DNA of 64,000 bases from Flavitalea plasmicola (GTDB lineage Bacteria; Bacteroidota; Bacteroidia; Chitinophagales; Chitinophagaceae): positions 248,001 to 312,000 of the forward strand of contig NZ_JAUOTO010000005.1 in assembly GCF_030546645.1 (NCBI RefSeq), read 5' to 3'. The position numbers and the translations under genes are program-made. The notes under the pieces are model-generated. The model made no database searches. It was not told the DNA's origin and was given only the letters and a program-made list of their open reading frames with translations. Shown here one piece after another: positions 16,155 to 25,820 of this stretch. Each line of letters begins with the position of its first letter. Position 1 is the first letter of the stretch.

Positions 16155-16182
16155 AGCCCTGCTAAAAAGCGGGGCTTTTTTT
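16155..16182 (+). terminator. Rho-independent terminator of the susCD pair
   Basis: A 9-bp stem (AGCCCTGCT with AGCGGGGCT, one G-U pair) and AAAA loop are followed by TTTTTTT. Its sequence also encodes the last codons of the convergent minus-strand gene ending at 16162. Confidence 0.85.
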
Positions 16183-16734
16183 ATTTAGAAATACCGGGTC
16201 TGGATCAACCAGCGTATATCTTATCAGCACATCAAATCCGAACAGGCCACGGGCTACTGCCAATTCAACATAGCTATATGCTTTCTCGTTGGTCGTACAA
16301 CTATATACCAGCCGTTTTTCCACTTCATTATACTTGATGACAACGTAGGGTCTTTTACAGGATCTATTCCTATCTGTCATGTGTCCTCTTGAAACAATGC
16401 TGGCGTCGACCTTGTATTCTTTCGCATCGGCAAAGGTTTTGTTGCTCCACATAAAGAAGAATAGCACGAGGCCGCCCCAGGTAACAGTATTGTAAGCGAA
16501 CTGTGTTGGAAGACTGGCTGCCGGAGACAGTGTCAATACGAATTTGTTTAACAAGGGTGTAGTTATTATTCCTGGAAGGATCCAGATGCCGAACGCCAGG
16601 CCAAAAGAAATGAATGTTTTTTGATAGATCGTCATTTCCCAGACCGTCAATAACATGGCGGTAAACGTAATAATGGCAAAGAGGAGGTTCAAGCGTGGTG
16701 AGCGTCGAACGGTCTTAGTGGATTTAGCGCGCAT
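16162..16734 (-). CDS. Hypothetical membrane protein (190 aa)
   Basis: The ATG at 16734 precedes a basic segment (RAKSTKTVRRSPRLN). Three hydrophobic helices follow at about residues 17-39, 46-62 and 84-96 and a C-terminal soluble region of ~90 residues. No family is recognised. An in-frame upstream Met at 16752 adds six residues and is possible. Its last codons lie inside the terminator of the convergent susCD operon. Confidence 0.65.
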   Translation of the reverse strand: MRAKSTKTVRRSPRLNLLFAIITFTAMLLTVWEMTIYQKTFISFGLAFGIWILPGIITTPLLNKFVLTLSPAASLPTQFAYNTVTWGGLVLFFFMWSNKTFADAKEYKVDASIVSRGHMTDRNRSCKRPYVVIKYNEVEKRLVYSCTTNEKAYSYVELAVARGLFGFDVLIRYTLVDPDPVFLNKKSPAF

Positions 16735-16791
16735 CAAACAATAATAGTACATTCCGGTCTATCCGACAAAAATCGGATGTGCTCTCCTGCA

Positions 16792-18846
16792 TCAATATTC
16801 CTTCACCAGCACCAGCACCTCCGCCGGCTGCACTTGCCGGATGGCCAGGTAGGCCGGCTCTCCATTCGCCGCCCCCTGCACCTGTACGGTTGAGCCGACG
16901 GGATGCGTACCGGTGTAAAGGACTCCCTGCGCATCGGCGGCTGTCTGCGCTGTGTTGGCGACGACGGTGAAAGCAGCCCCTGCTTCCCAAAGTTCCGAAG
17001 ACACGACCACGTCCCCTCCCCGGACGGCGCCATTGCCCCCATTGGGATTCACCAGGCACACGGCTTCCTGGTGGTCCAGGATGCGGCTCCAGGCTACCAG
17101 CTCTCCCGCTGTCGGGTAGGCGAAATCTCCGAAGATGCGCAGTTGCCGCCTGTATTGGCGACCGACCCTCAGCACGAGGAATTGCGCGCGTACTTTTGTC
17201 AGGGCGGCTATCCGGATAAAGGCGGGACTGGAAGGATCGAAAACATGGCGGCCGCTGGTGCCGAATGCGCCAAAGCCGGGCAGGCTCTGGTCCTGCGTAT
17301 CCAGCTGGGTGGCGAGGTCCTGGCTGTGATTGCCCCTGGGATGTTCGGGGCCGAATAGGGCTTCCCGCAGATAGCGATCCGACTTGCCGAATTCAGGAAG
17401 AAAAGGCTGCTGGCTTTGCGGCGGGCCGGAAAAAGCCTGTTCGGTCCCATAATAGATGCAGGGTATACCGAGGGTGAATAATTGGATCGCAGTGGGCACC
17501 ACTACCTGGTAATCCTTCACCAGGGACAAGTCCGGTATCCCCACAGAGAAACGCAATTTCTCCCCTATCACATGGTCATGGTCATTCAGGATGGAGACGT
17601 GACGGTTGCCGAAGCTGCGATGAGAGGCAAAACCTTTGCTTTCTTCGGCGAAGCCGTCAAAATAATCCTTTGCATCGATGAGTCCTTTCCCCATGTTGCT
17701 CAACAGGACACGGTCGCTTCCGATGTCGAGGGCGGCTTTCAGGTTGCGTTGCACCAGCTCCATATAATTCATGATAAAATCCTGGTTGTCGTCGCCGCCT
17801 GCGATCTCGCCCACGAGGAGGAAATTGCGTTTGCCGATGCTTTCGGTAAATTCCAGGATGGCGCCGCAGAAGTTACGGGCGTCTTCCTTGGAGATATGCT
17901 TGACGGTGTCGATGCGGAACCCATCGCAATCCGTGAGGGCGATCCAATATTTAAAGCAGTCGCAAAGAAAGGCGAAAGTGTGCCCATTGTCCAGGGCGAA
18001 GTCTTTCAGGTCTTCGAAGTCCGTGCGTTTGTGCTCGGCATTATCATTGTCCAGGTCGTTGTCATTGAGGCTGCCCTTGCCGGCGCGTGTGTAGGAATGG
18101 ACGTCCTGCAATTCCCTGGGCCATGCGGCTTCATCCGGGTTGAAAGGGGTATTACCCGAAGGATGAAAGGGCTGTTCCTGCGCATTGCGCCAGGCGGTGG
18201 TCCACTCCCGCATGACGGGGTCGCCGGGATTGCCATAATAGTCGGGGAAGGGTTTGTAAAAAGGATTGCGCACCTCCTGCCCGGGCCCGGCGCCGGGAGG
18301 GATATAGGCCCAGTTATCACCGCTGTGATTGATGATCACATCCAGGATGATACGGATACCCAGGTCGTGCGCTGCGCTGATTAGCGCTATCAGGTCTTTG
18401 CGTGTGCCAAACCGTGGATCGATGTCTAAAAAATCCTGGATGCCATAGCCGTGATAGGTGTCTTTGCGGAGGCGTTGTTTATAGAGGGGCGCTATCCAGA
18501 TGGTGGTGATCCCCAGCTGGTGCAGGTAGTTTAGTTTGGATTGGATGCCACTGATGGTGCCGCCTTGCCATCTCAGTGCGGACGTGGCCCATTGTTCCCA
18601 GCTGATGTTGGGAAAAGCGTTGGTTTGCCGCATGGTGTGGATCTCGCTTCGCTGGAGTAAGGGCCTGTTGGCTTCTTTTCCGTCGCTGAAGCGGTCGGGC
18701 AATAAAAAATACAGCACTTCATCCCGCCAGTCCACCGGGGAAGGGAAATAGGTGACGGCATCTTTGCGTGCCTGGTTCAGCAGCAGGCGGACGGAAGGGA
18801 TCGTGTCCGGCCGCTGCGGCCGGAAGAGGTCGATGGGTGTTGGCAT
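16792..18846 (-). CDS. GH13 alpha-amylase-family glycosyl hydrolase (684 aa)
   Basis: The four GH13 signatures are visible, numbered from the ATG at 18846: DVIINH (169-174), GFRIDTVKH with nucleophile Asp313, GEIAGG with acid/base Glu347, and LNDHDH with the transition-state Asp424. Domain A is preceded by DEVLYFLLPDRFSDG. A large insert rich in Asn/Asp (NDNDLDNDN) lies before region II, and a C-terminal beta domain closes the chain. No signal peptide is present, so it is probably a cytoplasmic alpha-glucan or maltodextrin enzyme. The start at 18846 is preferred because the in-frame upstream start at 18927 lies at the promoter-like element. It is divergent from the sigma/FecR operon. Confidence 0.92.
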   Translation of the reverse strand: MPTPIDLFRPQRPDTIPSVRLLLNQARKDAVTYFPSPVDWRDEVLYFLLPDRFSDGKEANRPLLQRSEIHTMRQTNAFPNISWEQWATSALRWQGGTISGIQSKLNYLHQLGITTIWIAPLYKQRLRKDTYHGYGIQDFLDIDPRFGTRKDLIALISAAHDLGIRIILDVIINHSGDNWAYIPPGAGPGQEVRNPFYKPFPDYYGNPGDPVMREWTTAWRNAQEQPFHPSGNTPFNPDEAAWPRELQDVHSYTRAGKGSLNDNDLDNDNAEHKRTDFEDLKDFALDNGHTFAFLCDCFKYWIALTDCDGFRIDTVKHISKEDARNFCGAILEFTESIGKRNFLLVGEIAGGDDNQDFIMNYMELVQRNLKAALDIGSDRVLLSNMGKGLIDAKDYFDGFAEESKGFASHRSFGNRHVSILNDHDHVIGEKLRFSVGIPDLSLVKDYQVVVPTAIQLFTLGIPCIYYGTEQAFSGPPQSQQPFLPEFGKSDRYLREALFGPEHPRGNHSQDLATQLDTQDQSLPGFGAFGTSGRHVFDPSSPAFIRIAALTKVRAQFLVLRVGRQYRRQLRIFGDFAYPTAGELVAWSRILDHQEAVCLVNPNGGNGAVRGGDVVVSSELWEAGAAFTVVANTAQTAADAQGVLYTGTHPVGSTVQVQGAANGEPAYLAIRQVQPAEVLVLVKEY

Positions 18847-18924
18847 GATCGTGATTTTTGGGTGGCAGCAGGTCGTTGAAGAAAGGCCGGTTCTATTAAA
18901 TGTAAGCGAATCGGAGAAGAATAA

Positions 18925-18958
18925 CAAAGGTAGTTCTACGTATTTCCTGCCCCGGCAA
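18925..18958 (-). promoter_or_regulatory. Candidate promoter of the GH13 gene
   Basis: On the minus strand TACCTTTG (18932-18925) matches the Bacteroidota -7 consensus TAnnTTTG exactly. A TTG lies 23 bp upstream at the -33 position (18958-18956). It implies a leader of about 75 nt to the ATG at 18846. Confidence 0.5.
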
Positions 18959-19008
18959 GCCCGGAGAAATGTCTATATTGCAGTTTCCAAAACTATATCG
19001 ATCGGCGA

Positions 19009-19611
19009 TTGGGGGAAGAAAAATTATATGATGTGCGTGCGCTGTTGTTACGAATAGCCGGTGGTGATAAGCAAGCCTTCAATCAGCTATTCGAAGTATA
19101 CTGGGACCAGGTGTATGGCACGAGCCTGCACCTGACCAAATCACCGGAGCAGTCGAAAGATCTTGCGCAGGACATTTTCTTAAAGCTGTGGGAACAGCGG
19201 GCCGCACTGCCTTCCGTGCAGAACTTCAGCGGATTTCTCTATACCATTACCCGCAATCTCGTTCATGATCATCTGAGAACGAAGGTCTTTCGGGAATCCA
19301 ACCTGGCCTTCCTCATCCATTATTTTTCCGGTGACGGCATTTCGCCGCAGCGCCAGCTGGAGCAGAAGGAGCTGACGGGTGCGCTGGAGCAGGCGGTCAT
19401 GGGATTACCTGCGCAGCTGAAGCGGGTGTTCATCCTCCATCGTTTCGAGGGCCTGAGCCATGAGGAAATTGCGCAAAGACTGCATATTACGCCGCTGTCT
19501 TCTAAGACATACATGGTGCGGGCGTTGATGGCGCTGCGGGAGCAGCTGGCGGAGAACGCCGATAAGCTGCTAATTATCATTTTCTTGTGCCGTTGTTTTT
19601 TCTTTTCCTGA
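19009..19611 (+). CDS. ECF RNA polymerase sigma factor (~200 aa)
   Basis: Region 2 (AFNQLFEVYWDQVYGTSLHL then DLAQDIFLKLWEQ) and region 4 (LPAQLKRVFILHRFEGLSHE then IAQRLHITPLSSKTYMVRAL) are present at the usual spacing. There is no in-frame ATG near the expected start. TTG at 19009 or GTG at 19033 are the candidates, and the frame stays open further upstream. The C-terminus runs into an odd hydrophobic tail (LLIIIFLCRCFFFS) encoded by T-rich DNA. It is followed 64 bp later by a FecR gene, the standard sigma/anti-sigma pair controlling the downstream susCD genes. Confidence 0.9.
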   Translation: MGEEKLYDVRALLLRIAGGDKQAFNQLFEVYWDQVYGTSLHLTKSPEQSKDLAQDIFLKLWEQRAALPSVQNFSGFLYTITRNLVHDHLRTKVFRESNLAFLIHYFSGDGISPQRQLEQKELTGALEQAVMGLPAQLKRVFILHRFEGLSHEEIAQRLHITPLSSKTYMVRALMALREQLAENADKLLIIIFLCRCFFFS

Positions 19612-19675
19612 TTTTTTTTCAAAAGGATGTTCTCTTTTTTGCGGGCCATCCGTCTTTCCTTTCAATAACCTTCTT

Positions 19676-20857
19676 ATGACTATACAGCATTTGTTTGCCA
19701 GATATCTTGACGAGTCCATCAGCCCGGAAGAGCTGTTGCAGCTGCATGCAATGATCAAAGCGGGCTATGATGAGGGGGCATTGGACGGGATACTGGAAGG
19801 GGCTTTTTCGGACCCCGCTTTTGCGGGCAGCGCGGGGGACCATGATAAAAAGGAAATATTTGCTTCTCTGCTGGCCCGGATCGATTCGAAGGAGAAGGAG
19901 CCTGCGTCTCCGGCGCCCGTGGTGAGGCTGTACCCGTGGCGGTGGAAGGCCATCGGGGCGGCAGCATTGGTCTTATTGCTGGCGGGAGGTATTTACCTGT
20001 CCCGGAGCGGCAAGGGCGGCGGAGGTGAGCTGGCCGGCGGAAGAAGTTTGGCCAGGATCGATGCGCCTCCGGGAAGGAGCGGGGCTATGCTGACGTTGTC
20101 GGATGGGCGGCAGGTGCAGCTGGACAGTGTGCAGGACGGGCTGCTGGAAAAGGAAGGAAATGTGTCGTTACGGAAGGAAGAAGGACAGATCATCTATGGT
20201 GGAAAGGCCGCCGGTGACGCTGTCCTGTACAATACGATCACTACGCCAAGGGGGAGACAATTCAGATTGGTATTGGCGGATGGCACGCAGGTGATGCTGA
20301 ATGCCGCCAGCTCCATTCGTTATCCCACGGTCTTTGCGGGCAGGGAACGCCGGGTCGTCGTCAGCGGGGAGGCCTATTTCGAGGTGGCGCAGGATCGGAA
20401 CAGTCCCTTTATCGTGCAGCTCGGCAGGGGCGAGGTACAAGTGCTGGGCACACATTTCGATGTGGCGGACTATGACGACGAGGACAATATCAACGCTACC
20501 CTCCTGGAAGGATCGGTGAGGCTGAAGGCGGAGGCCGGGGCGGTGGCATTGACGCCGGGCCGGCAGGGGAAGATCGACCGGTCCACGGGTAAGCTATCTG
20601 TCCGGCAGGTGGATACGGCTGCAGTGACCGCATGGGTACGGGGCAGGATGGACATCGGCAATACCGACTTCGCGGCGCTGATGCGCCAGATCTCACGCTG
20701 GTATGATGTCGACATTGCGTTCACGGACAAGGTCCCTGCCGTCCGGATCGGTGGCGTCCTCCACCGGGATGTCAACCTGGCCACCGTATTGGGCTTCCTG
20801 GAAGACAATGGCGTTCACTACACGATGAAAGGAAAAACCATCTTGATATCGCCGTAA
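19676..20857 (+). CDS. FecR-family anti-sigma factor (393 aa)
   Basis: A cytoplasmic N-terminal anti-sigma segment (~90 residues, DESISPEELLQLHAMIKAG) precedes one membrane helix (AIGAAALVLLLAGGIYLS). A periplasmic FecR domain follows (TTPRGRQFRLVLADGTQVML, VVVSGEAYFEVAQD). The protein ends in a DUF4974-type C-terminal domain (FAALMRQISRWYDVDIAFTD). It relays the signal from the STN domain of the cognate SusC at 21031 to the sigma factor encoded just upstream. Confidence 0.93.
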   Translation: MTIQHLFARYLDESISPEELLQLHAMIKAGYDEGALDGILEGAFSDPAFAGSAGDHDKKEIFASLLARIDSKEKEPASPAPVVRLYPWRWKAIGAAALVLLLAGGIYLSRSGKGGGGELAGGRSLARIDAPPGRSGAMLTLSDGRQVQLDSVQDGLLEKEGNVSLRKEEGQIIYGGKAAGDAVLYNTITTPRGRQFRLVLADGTQVMLNAASSIRYPTVFAGRERRVVVSGEAYFEVAQDRNSPFIVQLGRGEVQVLGTHFDVADYDDEDNINATLLEGSVRLKAEAGAVALTPGRQGKIDRSTGKLSVRQVDTAAVTAWVRGRMDIGNTDFAALMRQISRWYDVDIAFTDKVPAVRIGGVLHRDVNLATVLGFLEDNGVHYTMKGKTILISP

Positions 20858-21030
20858 TTATTTTTTAACCCAAACCCACAGCATGAGAAAATAGAAAAGA
20901 ACGAATGAGGGAGGCTTAAAAAAAACCGGATCCTGTTTGCGGCAGAACCCGGGAAATATTGGGCCATCCTGTTTAAGATCAGACACTGCAAAATGACTGT
21001 TTAACTTTCAAAACCCAACTGCACAAAAGT

Positions 21031-24000
21031 ATGGAACTGCTAGTACATGGCAAAGCTCTTGCCCCAGGGAGGTCTTTGCCCGCCAAACTGCTGTTTATTA
21101 TGAGATTAACTGCAATTTTCATCCTGGTCGCTTCCCTCCATGTCAGCGCCTCCGGTTATTCGCAGGAGGTGACGATCTCCTCGCGGAATATCACGCTGGA
21201 AAAGGTCTTCAGGCTGGTGGAACAGCAGACGGGATTTTCTTTTCTCTGGAACGAACAATTATTGGATAAGACGCCCGCGGTCAGCATCGATGTGAAAAAA
21301 GCCTCGCTCACGCAGGTGCTGGACCTTTGCCTGCAAGGGACGGGACTTGCTTACAGGATCAGGGATAAGATGGTCCTGATAGAAGCGGCCCCGTCTATCC
21401 GCGCCGAACCTTTGGCTTCGCCGCTGCCGCCCGGAGAGATCCGCGGGCGGGTGGTCAACGAGAAAGGAGAGCCTGTGGAATCGGTGAACGTCCTGGTGAA
21501 GAATACGGGCAAAGGAGCTACTACCAATGCCAATGGCGAGTTTAAGCTCTCCAACGTGGATGGAAATGCGACGCTGGTATTCAGCGGCGCGAACATCGAG
21601 ACCTATGAAACGAAACTGAGCGGCCGCGTGTCGGTGACCGTGACGGTAAAGACCAAGGTGAGCGCATTGGACGAGGTGCAGATCATCGCGTATGGCAGTA
21701 CCACGCGGAGAAAGTCGACGGGCGCCGTCAGCTCGGTCACTTCAGACGATATCTCGAAACAGCAGATCACCAACCCTATCACTGCGCTGCAGGGCAGGAT
21801 ACCAGGCGCTGTCATCACGCAGGACAATGGCCTGATGGGCGCTGCCGTAAGAGTATCTATCCGGGGCGCGGGGTCGGGCGTATCCATGGCCGGCTATGTG
21901 CCGCTGTATATCGTCGATGGCGTTCCGTTCACGCTCTTCAATGGCGGCTTTCCCGCAACGGATAACCTCAACGCATTTGGGATCAGCGGCGCCAATGGCG
22001 GTATCAGTCCCCTGAGCATGATCAATCCCGACGATATCGAAAGGATCGATGTCCTTAAAGACGGGGATGCGACGGCCATCTATGGATCGCGGGGAGCGAA
22101 TGGCGTCATCCTGATAACGACGAAAAAGGGCGTGCAGAACCGGACCATCTTTTCGCTGAATGCCAACCACGGCATTGCAAAAGTGAACCATTTCATTCCT
22201 ATGATGAATACCCAGGAATACCTGGCCATGCGCACGGATGCCTTCAATTATGCCGGCGTGACGCCCACCACGTCCAATGCCTTGGACCTGAAGGTGTGGA
22301 ACCAGACGGCTTATACGGACTGGCAGAAATGGGCCATTGGCGGCACTGCCCATACCACCAATGCCACTGCGTCGGTGTCGGGGGGTAATGCACAGACGAA
22401 ATTTTTGTATAGCGCTACGTATCGCACAGAAGGAACGGTGTACCCCGGATCCTTTAACAACAATATGTTCTCCAACCGTATCAACGCGGGGCATACCACC
22501 AGGGATGGAAAGTTCAATATCAACCTGTCCGCCAGCTATTCCACTATGAAGAACAATCTGCCCAGCGTCGATCTGAGCGCTATCTATAATCTTCCTCCCA
22601 ATTTTCCTTTATACAACAGCGACGGATCGCTGAATTTCACCCTTGCGAGCCCCCTGTCTTACCTGATGAGGAAATACGATGCATCGACGTCGAACCTCAT
22701 CGGCAACCTGGTGCTGAGCTACGAGCTGATGCCCGGCTTGAAAGTAAAGACCAACCTGGGTTATTCCACCACGCGACTCAACCAGACCTCGACGAATCCC
22801 GCCTCGGCCCAAAATTCGGCTTCCTCGACGGTGAGCCAGCTGCTGTATGCGAAGAACGACAACGACAATTACACCATCGAGCCGCAGGTGGAATACACCC
22901 GGACCATCGGCAGGGGCCGGCTGACGGCGTTGGCGGGGTCCACCTTCCAGCAGAACAAGTCGACGGGCATCTCCATGCAGGGCACGGGCTTCAGCAATGA
23001 CAATCTGATCACCTCCATTGCCGCGGCCAATACGATCGTCATCAATTACAATAACTATTCGCTCTATAAGTACAGCGCGGTCTTCGGCAAGCTGAACTAT
23101 GCCTGGGGCAACAAATATTTCCTCGATGCCACGGGGCGCCGGGACGGCTCTTCCCGATTTGGATCGGGCCACCGCTTTGGTAATTTTGGCGCCGTCGGCG
23201 CGGCATGGATCTTCACTGAAGAAGATCTCTTCAAAAGCCTGCATGTATTGAGCTTCGGGAAATTGCGGGGCAGCTATGGCATCACGGGCAACGACCAGAT
23301 ACTCAACTACCAATATTCTTCCCTTTACACGGCCTCGTCGGGCAATAACTACAACGGCGCCTCGATCCTGTATCCTTCCAACCTGGCCAACCCGGGACTG
23401 CACTGGGAAAAAACGACCCAGCTGGACCTGGCCCTGGAGCTGGGATTCCTGAAAGACCGGGTCCTGCTGAAGACGGATCTCTACCGCAACCTGTCGACGG
23501 ATGTGCTTACCTTTATTACCACCCCTACGCAGAGCGGGACCAACAGCTATATGGGCAACCTGCCGGCTGTCATCGAGAACAAAGGGTTCGAGCTGGAGCT
23601 GAACACGGTGAATATCACCCAGGGAAAATTCAGGTGGACGACCTCGTTGAACCTGACCATTCCCCGCAACAAGCTGGTGTCCTACCCGAACCTCGCCAAT
23701 TCTTCCTACAGCTCGAGCTTTGTGATCGGGCAGCCCGCCAACCTGCAAAAGTTCTATCAGTACAGGGGCATCGACCCCAAGAACGGTCTGCCTATGTTCA
23801 AGGACCAGAATGGCGACGGCCAGATGACCTATGCCGCCGACAGGGTTCCCGCGAGCGTTGGGCATCCGCTCTACGGGGGGATTGGCAACAGCCTTTCGTA
23901 TGAAGGGCTGCGGCTGGACTTCCTCTTCCAGTTCAATCACAGGATGGGGTATCTCAACAGCACCATCGGAACGTATCCCAACACCAATCCCTTTGGATAC

Positions 24001-24387
24001 ACCTATGCCAACCAGAGCAAAGATGCGCTGAACAGGTGGCGGGCGAATGGCGACCAGGCCCTCTATCCGGCGGCGACGGTGGCCACCAGCACGTCGATGT
24101 CGGATTTTATCTATTACTCCAGCTCGGCCTGGGGAGATGCCTCCTTCATCAAGCTGAAGACGGTGAGCCTGAATTATTCCCTGCCGGCGCGCTGGGTGAA
24201 AAAGATCAATTTCACGGCCGTCACCTTCTATGCACAGGGGCAGAATATCTTCACCTGGGCCAAACAGAAATACACCTATGATCCCGAGACGGGAGTGTCG
24301 GGCGCCGATCCGGGCGTCGGCACGGGCAGGTATATGAACTTCCCTCCATTACGGACGATGGTGATCGGTGTTAATTGTTCATTCTAA
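21031..24387 (+). CDS. SusC-family TonB-dependent transporter with N-terminal STN signalling domain (1118 aa)
   Basis: After a signal sequence (LTAIFILVASLHVSASGYSQ, ending near residue 45), an STN domain is seen (ITLEKVFRLVEQQTGFSFLW). A carboxypeptidase-regulatory-like domain (EIRGRVVNEKGEPVESVNVL), the plug (NPDDIERIDVLKDGDATAIY) and the barrel follow. The STN domain marks it as a transducer that signals through FecR at 19676 to the sigma factor at 19009. The ATG at 21031 gives an unusually long pre-signal segment; the ATG at 21100 (MRLTAIF) would be a normal signal-peptide start. It overlaps nothing, and SusD follows 11 bp downstream. Confidence 0.95.
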   Translation: MELLVHGKALAPGRSLPAKLLFIMRLTAIFILVASLHVSASGYSQEVTISSRNITLEKVFRLVEQQTGFSFLWNEQLLDKTPAVSIDVKKASLTQVLDLCLQGTGLAYRIRDKMVLIEAAPSIRAEPLASPLPPGEIRGRVVNEKGEPVESVNVLVKNTGKGATTNANGEFKLSNVDGNATLVFSGANIETYETKLSGRVSVTVTVKTKVSALDEVQIIAYGSTTRRKSTGAVSSVTSDDISKQQITNPITALQGRIPGAVITQDNGLMGAAVRVSIRGAGSGVSMAGYVPLYIVDGVPFTLFNGGFPATDNLNAFGISGANGGISPLSMINPDDIERIDVLKDGDATAIYGSRGANGVILITTKKGVQNRTIFSLNANHGIAKVNHFIPMMNTQEYLAMRTDAFNYAGVTPTTSNALDLKVWNQTAYTDWQKWAIGGTAHTTNATASVSGGNAQTKFLYSATYRTEGTVYPGSFNNNMFSNRINAGHTTRDGKFNINLSASYSTMKNNLPSVDLSAIYNLPPNFPLYNSDGSLNFTLASPLSYLMRKYDASTSNLIGNLVLSYELMPGLKVKTNLGYSTTRLNQTSTNPASAQNSASSTVSQLLYAKNDNDNYTIEPQVEYTRTIGRGRLTALAGSTFQQNKSTGISMQGTGFSNDNLITSIAAANTIVINYNNYSLYKYSAVFGKLNYAWGNKYFLDATGRRDGSSRFGSGHRFGNFGAVGAAWIFTEEDLFKSLHVLSFGKLRGSYGITGNDQILNYQYSSLYTASSGNNYNGASILYPSNLANPGLHWEKTTQLDLALELGFLKDRVLLKTDLYRNLSTDVLTFITTPTQSGTNSYMGNLPAVIENKGFELELNTVNITQGKFRWTTSLNLTIPRNKLVSYPNLANSSYSSSFVIGQPANLQKFYQYRGIDPKNGLPMFKDQNGDGQMTYAADRVPASVGHPLYGGIGNSLSYEGLRLDFLFQFNHRMGYLNSTIGTYPNTNPFGYTYANQSKDALNRWRANGDQALYPAATVATSTSMSDFIYYSSSAWGDASFIKLKTVSLNYSLPARWVKKINFTAVTFYAQGQNIFTWAKQKYTYDPETGVSGADPGVGTGRYMNFPPLRTMVIGVNCSF

Positions 24388-24398
24388 TACTTACTATC

Positions 24399-25790
24399 AT
24401 GAAAGTTAAAAATATATTGAATCGATATCTTCTCGTGGGAATGGTGCTGGCCACGGGCCTGTCATCATGCGAGAAATATGTCACCATCGACGTGGCGCCG
24501 GGGCAGCTCTCTGCGGAAGATACGTATGCTACGCCGGCTTCGGCCACGGCAGCAGTGCTTGCCTTATATTCTTTTTACTACACTACACAGAGCAGCCTGC
24601 CGTATCTCATGGTGACGGGCGCCCTGCCTGCCGATGAGCTGCAATACAACGGTACCGCTGCCGATAATCTGGGGTTTGCGCAGGGGTTCGTCACGCCTGG
24701 CAATGCCACGCTGGCCAATAATTTCTGGTACTATCCTTATGTCGTGATCCGCGAGGCCAACCTGGCTATCAACGGGATCTCCCAATCCACCACGCTGCCT
24801 GATTCGGTGAAGCGTCAGCTGACGGGGGAGGCCAAATTCTTCCGGGCCTGGTATTTTTATTTTCTCGTGAATTATTTTGGCGATGTGCCCCTCACCATCA
24901 ACACGCTGGAGCTGGACAATGCGAAACTGGCCAGGTCTTCTGCCGACAAAGTATGGGCGCAGATCATCAGTGATCTGAAAGATGCGGAAAGCATGCTGCC
25001 ATCGGCGTATGTCAGCAGTGCGGCATATCCCAGGACAAGAGTGAACAAATATGCGGCGGCTGCGCTGCTGGCCCGGGCCTATCTCTACACAAAGGATTAT
25101 GCCAACGCCGAGTCGGAAGCGACGCGCGTGATCGGGGCGGCGGATGTCAGCTATAGCCTGCCGGCGCTCAATTCCACCTTCATCACCACGAGCCCCGAGG
25201 TCATCCTGCAATTCTCGACGCTCTATGGCTATTCCACTTTGTTCGGCTCCAGCTACCGGAGCTCGTCGGCCACCGCGGTCCCCCTGTATACGCTGTACCC
25301 GGGATTCGTCAATTCCTTCGAGACGGGAGACAACAGGGCAACGCAGTGGGTGGATGCGGTGGTGTCCAACGGGGCCACCTTCTATAAGATCAATAAATAC
25401 AAGCTGGCGACGGCTACGGCAGGCAATGAATACAATGTCATTTTGCGGCTGGCCGAGCAGTATCTTATCAGGGCGGAAGCCCGGGCGGCGCTGAATACGA
25501 ATCTCACGGGGGCGCAGGACGACCTGAATGCTGTCAGGAACAGGGCGGGCCTTTCCAATACCACGGCTGCGACATCGACGGAGCTGCTGGTTGCCATTGC
25601 GGCCGAAAGAAAAGTCGAGTTGTTCGGGGAGACCCACCGTTGGTTCGACCTGCGGCGCACGGGTACGGTGAATGACGTGATCGGCCCTATCAAGCCTTCC
25701 TACCGGAGTGCGACCAAGGGTCTCCTCCCCATCCCGACGGCACAGACATTGGTGAATCCCAGCCTCACGCAGAACGAGGGGTATAATTAA
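24399..25790 (+). CDS. SusD/RagB-family lipoprotein (463 aa)
   Basis: A lipoprotein signal (LVGMVLATGLSSC) precedes a SusD fold with YFGDVPLTINTLELD, TRVNKYAAAALLARAYLYTK and the C-terminal motif RKVELFGETHRWFDLRRTG. The protein ends in LVNPSLTQNEGYN. The ATG at 24399 is chosen because the earlier in-frame start at 24375 lies within the upstream susC. It pairs with the SusC encoded at 21031. Confidence 0.95.
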   Translation: MKVKNILNRYLLVGMVLATGLSSCEKYVTIDVAPGQLSAEDTYATPASATAAVLALYSFYYTTQSSLPYLMVTGALPADELQYNGTAADNLGFAQGFVTPGNATLANNFWYYPYVVIREANLAINGISQSTTLPDSVKRQLTGEAKFFRAWYFYFLVNYFGDVPLTINTLELDNAKLARSSADKVWAQIISDLKDAESMLPSAYVSSAAYPRTRVNKYAAAALLARAYLYTKDYANAESEATRVIGAADVSYSLPALNSTFITTSPEVILQFSTLYGYSTLFGSSYRSSSATAVPLYTLYPGFVNSFETGDNRATQWVDAVVSNGATFYKINKYKLATATAGNEYNVILRLAEQYLIRAEARAALNTNLTGAQDDLNAVRNRAGLSNTTAATSTELLVAIAAERKVELFGETHRWFDLRRTGTVNDVIGPIKPSYRSATKGLLPIPTAQTLVNPSLTQNEGYN

Positions 25791-25820
25791 GAAAATTTTC
25801 ATACCGAGAAAAAAGACAAC

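Noticed and set aside
22609-23940. 443-codon minus-strand open frame inside the second susC
   Set aside because: Same reasoning: antisense shadow of a confident gene, without domain, signal or ribosome-binding context.
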